NCBI RefSeq assembly: GCF_001039355.2
Contig: NW_019775455.1
Location: 16,629-78,628 of the forward strand
Direction of reading: 5' to 3'
DNA: 62,000 nt
DNA from: Lingula anatina
Taxonomy: Eukaryota > Brachiopoda > Lingulata > Lingulida > Lingulidae
Position numbers and translations under genes: made by a program. The notes below the pieces were generated by a model. The model was not told where the DNA came from. It worked only from the letters and a program-made list of their open reading frames with translations, and did not search any database. Within the stretch, counting starts at the first letter, position 1; every line of letters begins with the position of its first letter. This document shows, piece after piece, positions 58,262-62,000 of the stretch.

Positions 58262-61200
58262 GTTACTCTTTAAGAACACAATGCTACTTTTATTACATTT
58301 TTGTGGTGACTTAACTGGTGTCTGTTTCAGTTAAATATAGAAGTAGGAAATTGTTAATTGAACTGCCAGCTTTACAGAGCTGGAGGCACTGGGTTTTTCT
58401 AGAAACCAGTTGCATTCTTATCTGCCAGGATTGTAAGGCATTTTACTATTTAATGTCTTTGGATTGGCATCGAAGTTAAATCCTATTTTGAAGAAAATTC
58501 TGATTGATAACCAAAATTTTTTCCCATTGCATTGTGCTTGAAAAGTTAATTTTCACAAACTTGGAATACTTATGTTAGAAATGGACTTTTCTATAACCTG
58601 CTTAATTTTAGTGTCAATCAGTTCATTTGAATCAAAGATTCAGTTTCTGTTCCATGTCCAAAAAAAGAAAAGAAAAATGTATGTATTTTGGGCATATATT
58701 AACCTTGCTTTGTTTCATAATCCAAATGTTTCCAAATGCATCCCAGTACTAGCACATATGTAGCTGGTGGTATGTGTTCTGTAGGTAGCCCTTGCCTCTC
58801 TTTTCCTCTAGGGATTTCAGCATGAGAATAAATCCATCACGTATAAGATACTACTGCATTCTGTTTCCCTTAACAGCAATGAAATTTATTGTGCAGATGT
58901 AGGCGAGAAATGTTTTTTGTGACCTTTGGAAGAACATTGTTCTTTTACAGTTGTGTTATTAGTTTCCTGTGATTATTTGTTAACACCCTTGATTTCTATT
59001 GAAGGGAAGTATCATGAGCAGATATTTTGACATATACGTGTGCTTAATGATATTGATAGCAGGTGATTTGGGCTATAGTAGATTTAATCAGACTGGAGAG
59101 TCCAATCCATTACTGTACTGCAAGCCGGGCTTTTCTGTAATACGATAATTACCTCATATTTTCAATGGGTGAAAATTGTGAATTTCAAGATACTGTATTT
59201 TTTTAGTCATAATTTCTTAACATAAGAACATTGGTATTGAGTGGTAGCAAAAACGCTGTGAAGAAGGCTACTGTTTAGTTCCATTCTTTGCAGTAAAAGC
59301 ACCTCAAATGCTAATTTTATGTATCTGAAAGTTTGATAATTTTTACCCATTGAAAAGAATGAGTAATTACCGTACTTGGTATGAAAGAGCAATGAAGACT
59401 GTCTTCTAAATTTGAAACCCTCGTAACTGAAAATCTATAGCTGCTTGTCACTTGCAGTGAATATTAACAGTAAAGGAACTATTCAGTCATCATTTGTATG
59501 TCTCTCGTGCATATGTTGCCCAAGTAAAACCTGCTGTTGTAGTAGGGCAAAGTGCCAAATGGAAGGTTTAATGTCTTGATAAAACTTTTTGGCCAATCAG
59601 TTAAGAGTACATACCAACTGGATTATTTTGATGTACAAGATGATTTAAAATGCCCCTTGCAATGACTTGCATGTGAAATATTTGTAAAAGACAAATGACT
59701 TATTCGGATTATTATGGCCACTTGTAATATATACAAGTTGGTGCTGTATTTTACTGGGGTTCCCTCTGAAACAATATATTTCTTTCCCATGTAAGTCATA
59801 ACATGTCTAGTTTTCTCTGTTTACCAATATAACTGCATTTTGAAGTAAGGCATGACAAACCATGATGAAAATGTTTAATGCTAAGCTTCAGTACGTACAA
59901 AAGTCCCAGTCTGTATCATTTTTGAAGAATTAATAAAAAAATAGTTACAAGTTTTTAGATATGGAAATGAGGAGGAGGGACTAGAGAGTTCTGAATCTCA
60001 TTCATCAATAGAACTGATACAGATTAAGAGGTGAGCATGTTGTGAAGCTTAATTTGCAAAGTGTAATGCTTTATCTGTTTAACTACATCAATTTACACCC
60101 AAAAAAAAGCAACATTAAGCAACCAGTATTTGAGGACTCGGATGTTGTTCAGCTTCAAAATCCCTGGCACTTAGAACAAAATAACCTTTGACTGTAAGTT
60201 TCCAGGATGAATTTGTTCTTACTGTAAGTAAGCAAGGGAATGGAATTTTTTTTTGATTTTTAACAAAAATGAGTAGTTCAGAAATTGCTATGAAAAATGG
60301 AAAGGGCACAATGTAGCCAATCTTAGTGGTATCCTTCCAACATATTTATCTTCCTGGGTAAAGATATAATTACTGTAACTATCAGGTTAAATCTGGAGTT
60401 GTGAGGCTCAACTATCAATACATCTCCTCTCATCTCTGCCACATCAGAAAACCTGCAGTATCCTGGTTGGAATTCACTTCAAAATCTAGGGGGCCTGGCT
60501 GTTTTTACAACAGATTTTTAGTCCGGAAATTGATGTTTAACTGTTAAAGAACCAAAGCTACTTCACTGAGATAAAGTAGTGGTCTGAAATATTAGCCATG
60601 TCTTTCTTGTTATAAAGCAGGCTTAGTAATACATGTAATTAGACTGCCACTGATCTATGTTGGGTCGGAATAGAAAAAAAATTGGTCTTAAACAAATAGG
60701 ACCGTAATATTGTGTGTGTGCGTGTGTGTGTGTTTTAATGCACTTAGGGTCCGCTTCAGGGTGAATAGATGGGGGAGGAGGGGAGGAGTGCTTTGACAGA
60801 TTTATTTGGTGCAACAAGATAATATGGTGCCCTTTGCTGATTTTTTTTTTCATTCTTTCATTTTTAAAAAGGGTTGTTATTTATCACTTACATCAGACCT
60901 TCAAAGAGAAAGAAGCACTTGCTCAACTTAAGCTATCAGATTTTAAAATATTTCTTTTTTAAATGATAGTAAATGCTTTTAGAATACTTATGAATGTTAT
61001 CTGATACTAATATTAATAATAAATATTAATCCAGTGAAAGATGCAAAACATATTTTGAGGCAATATGAGGAACTTAAAGGATGGATATTTCTTAAGGGAA
61101 GCCTTCTCAGACTAAACTGTGATACCAACATTTACATATAGAATGTAAAATAAATTTTGACTTCACTTAAACATTATATCTTAAATGCAGGGGGATTCAT

Positions 61201-62000
61201 GACTCTTTTAATTTACATCGAGCAGTTTGGTCTTTGACAGTGGTTTCTGTACAAAGGTTATCAGTTTCATCTGTAGTTGTGGAGTATTTTTTTTTCTCAG
61301 ACAGTCACTCGTACGATTCTCTCTACAGAACCATCTGACTCAGGAGTCATGAAATTTATGAAACCAACAAAGTTCACCAGGTTTCATGCGTTGAAGCGCA
61401 TTAAATTGATTTTATCGTTTGGTTAAAGTTACGAAGCTGTGGAATAATTTCTGGTTGGGTGAATTGAGTGAGAATACTCACCAGATAACTTTACAGTGGG
61501 AAAAACATATATATTATATGTATATATATATACCAGGAACTACTTTTGATAGATGGTGGAATTTAAAATTCAAGGTTGAATATGGACGTTCACAGTTGAG
61601 TCAGTGTTTTTTAAGTGTTGATGCTAGAACTGTAGTAGTATTGACAAGGAAAGGGGGGGAAACATCAGGAGATAATTTATGATAATTTATTCAGGTCATG
61701 GCAGTAGAACTGTGACATATCAGTAGTGACCTGGTATGTGAAGACCAGTGCTCTGCATAACCATATGGAACTACTGTGTATCTGTAGCATAGTGGGGAAC
61801 TCGAGACTATTTCCCATTACGTAGAGGCATGTTAATATTTCAAGGAGAAGACGGCATTCAAGAATGCTCGCCAGCTTCTAGAATGGAGGGGCGGTCGGCT
61901 TAGTCAGGGATTCGTGGGCTGGAAGTGGCGGTGTTGGTAGTAGTGCCAGTTTTCTATTGGACTAATATCTCCAACCTAACAGTGAGAGTATCATGTTAGA
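58262..62000. other. Single-copy region without recognised genes
   Basis: AT-rich, with a TG run near 60710..60733 and a short TA run at about 61507..61530. The open frame 61419..61682 has no recognisable family motif. The last 200 bases are more GC-rich and may approach a gene outside the window. Confidence 0.5.

Noticed and set aside
61419-61682. An 87-codon frame near the right end
   Set aside because: It crosses a TA repeat, and the composition looks random with no family motif.

Overview
This window is AT-rich nuclear DNA from an animal. It holds multi-exon genes with canonical GT-AG introns, microsatellites, many short inverted-repeat transposons and part of an LTR retrotransposon. The four recognisable genes are RPS3A, PDZD11, STARD10 and PGM2. 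The proteins are clearly metazoan. The transposon load and the divergence between two copies of the same locus suggest a highly heterozygous, probably aquatic invertebrate, but the species cannot be fixed from the sequence.

The main feature is a very large inverted repeat. The left arm (1..18152) and right arm (about 31801..51807) are reverse complements of one another. They differ by scattered substitutions, microsatellite length changes and whole transposon insertions. Each arm carries RPS3A and PDZD11 head to head over a roughly 270 bp shared promoter, then the 3' part of STARD10 converging on PDZD11. On the left the order is RPS3A (-), PDZD11 (+), STARD10 (-). On the right it is STARD10 3' exons (+), PDZD11 (-), RPS3A (+). 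RPS3A and PDZD11 are complete and open in both arms.

The spacer between the arms (18153..31800) is single copy. It holds STARD10 exons 1-2 (-), a divergent promoter region of about 0.64 kb, and PGM2 (+). PGM2 is read through 15 coding exons and then stops at a single-N join at 31799, where the right arm begins. The right-arm STARD10 copy lacks exons 1-2. Both genes are therefore broken at the same point. The simplest reading is an assembly junction joining an alternative haplotype in reverse orientation; a real inverted duplication is the alternative.

Comparing the arms exposes filled and empty transposon sites. A 337 bp TTAA-flanked element (8856..9192) is present only on the left. A 2.03 kb TA-flanked element (35547..37575) is present only on the right; it has long terminal inverted repeats and an internal 54 bp tandem repeat that reads in frame as an 18-residue motif. 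A family of palindromic 210-260 bp elements occurs at least six times independently, once nested in a second TTAA element at 57691..58257. PGM2 intron 1 holds a partial LTR retrotransposon, also interrupted by a single N.

From 51808 to 62000 I recognise no gene with confidence, only a weak candidate first exon at 53819 and transposon copies.
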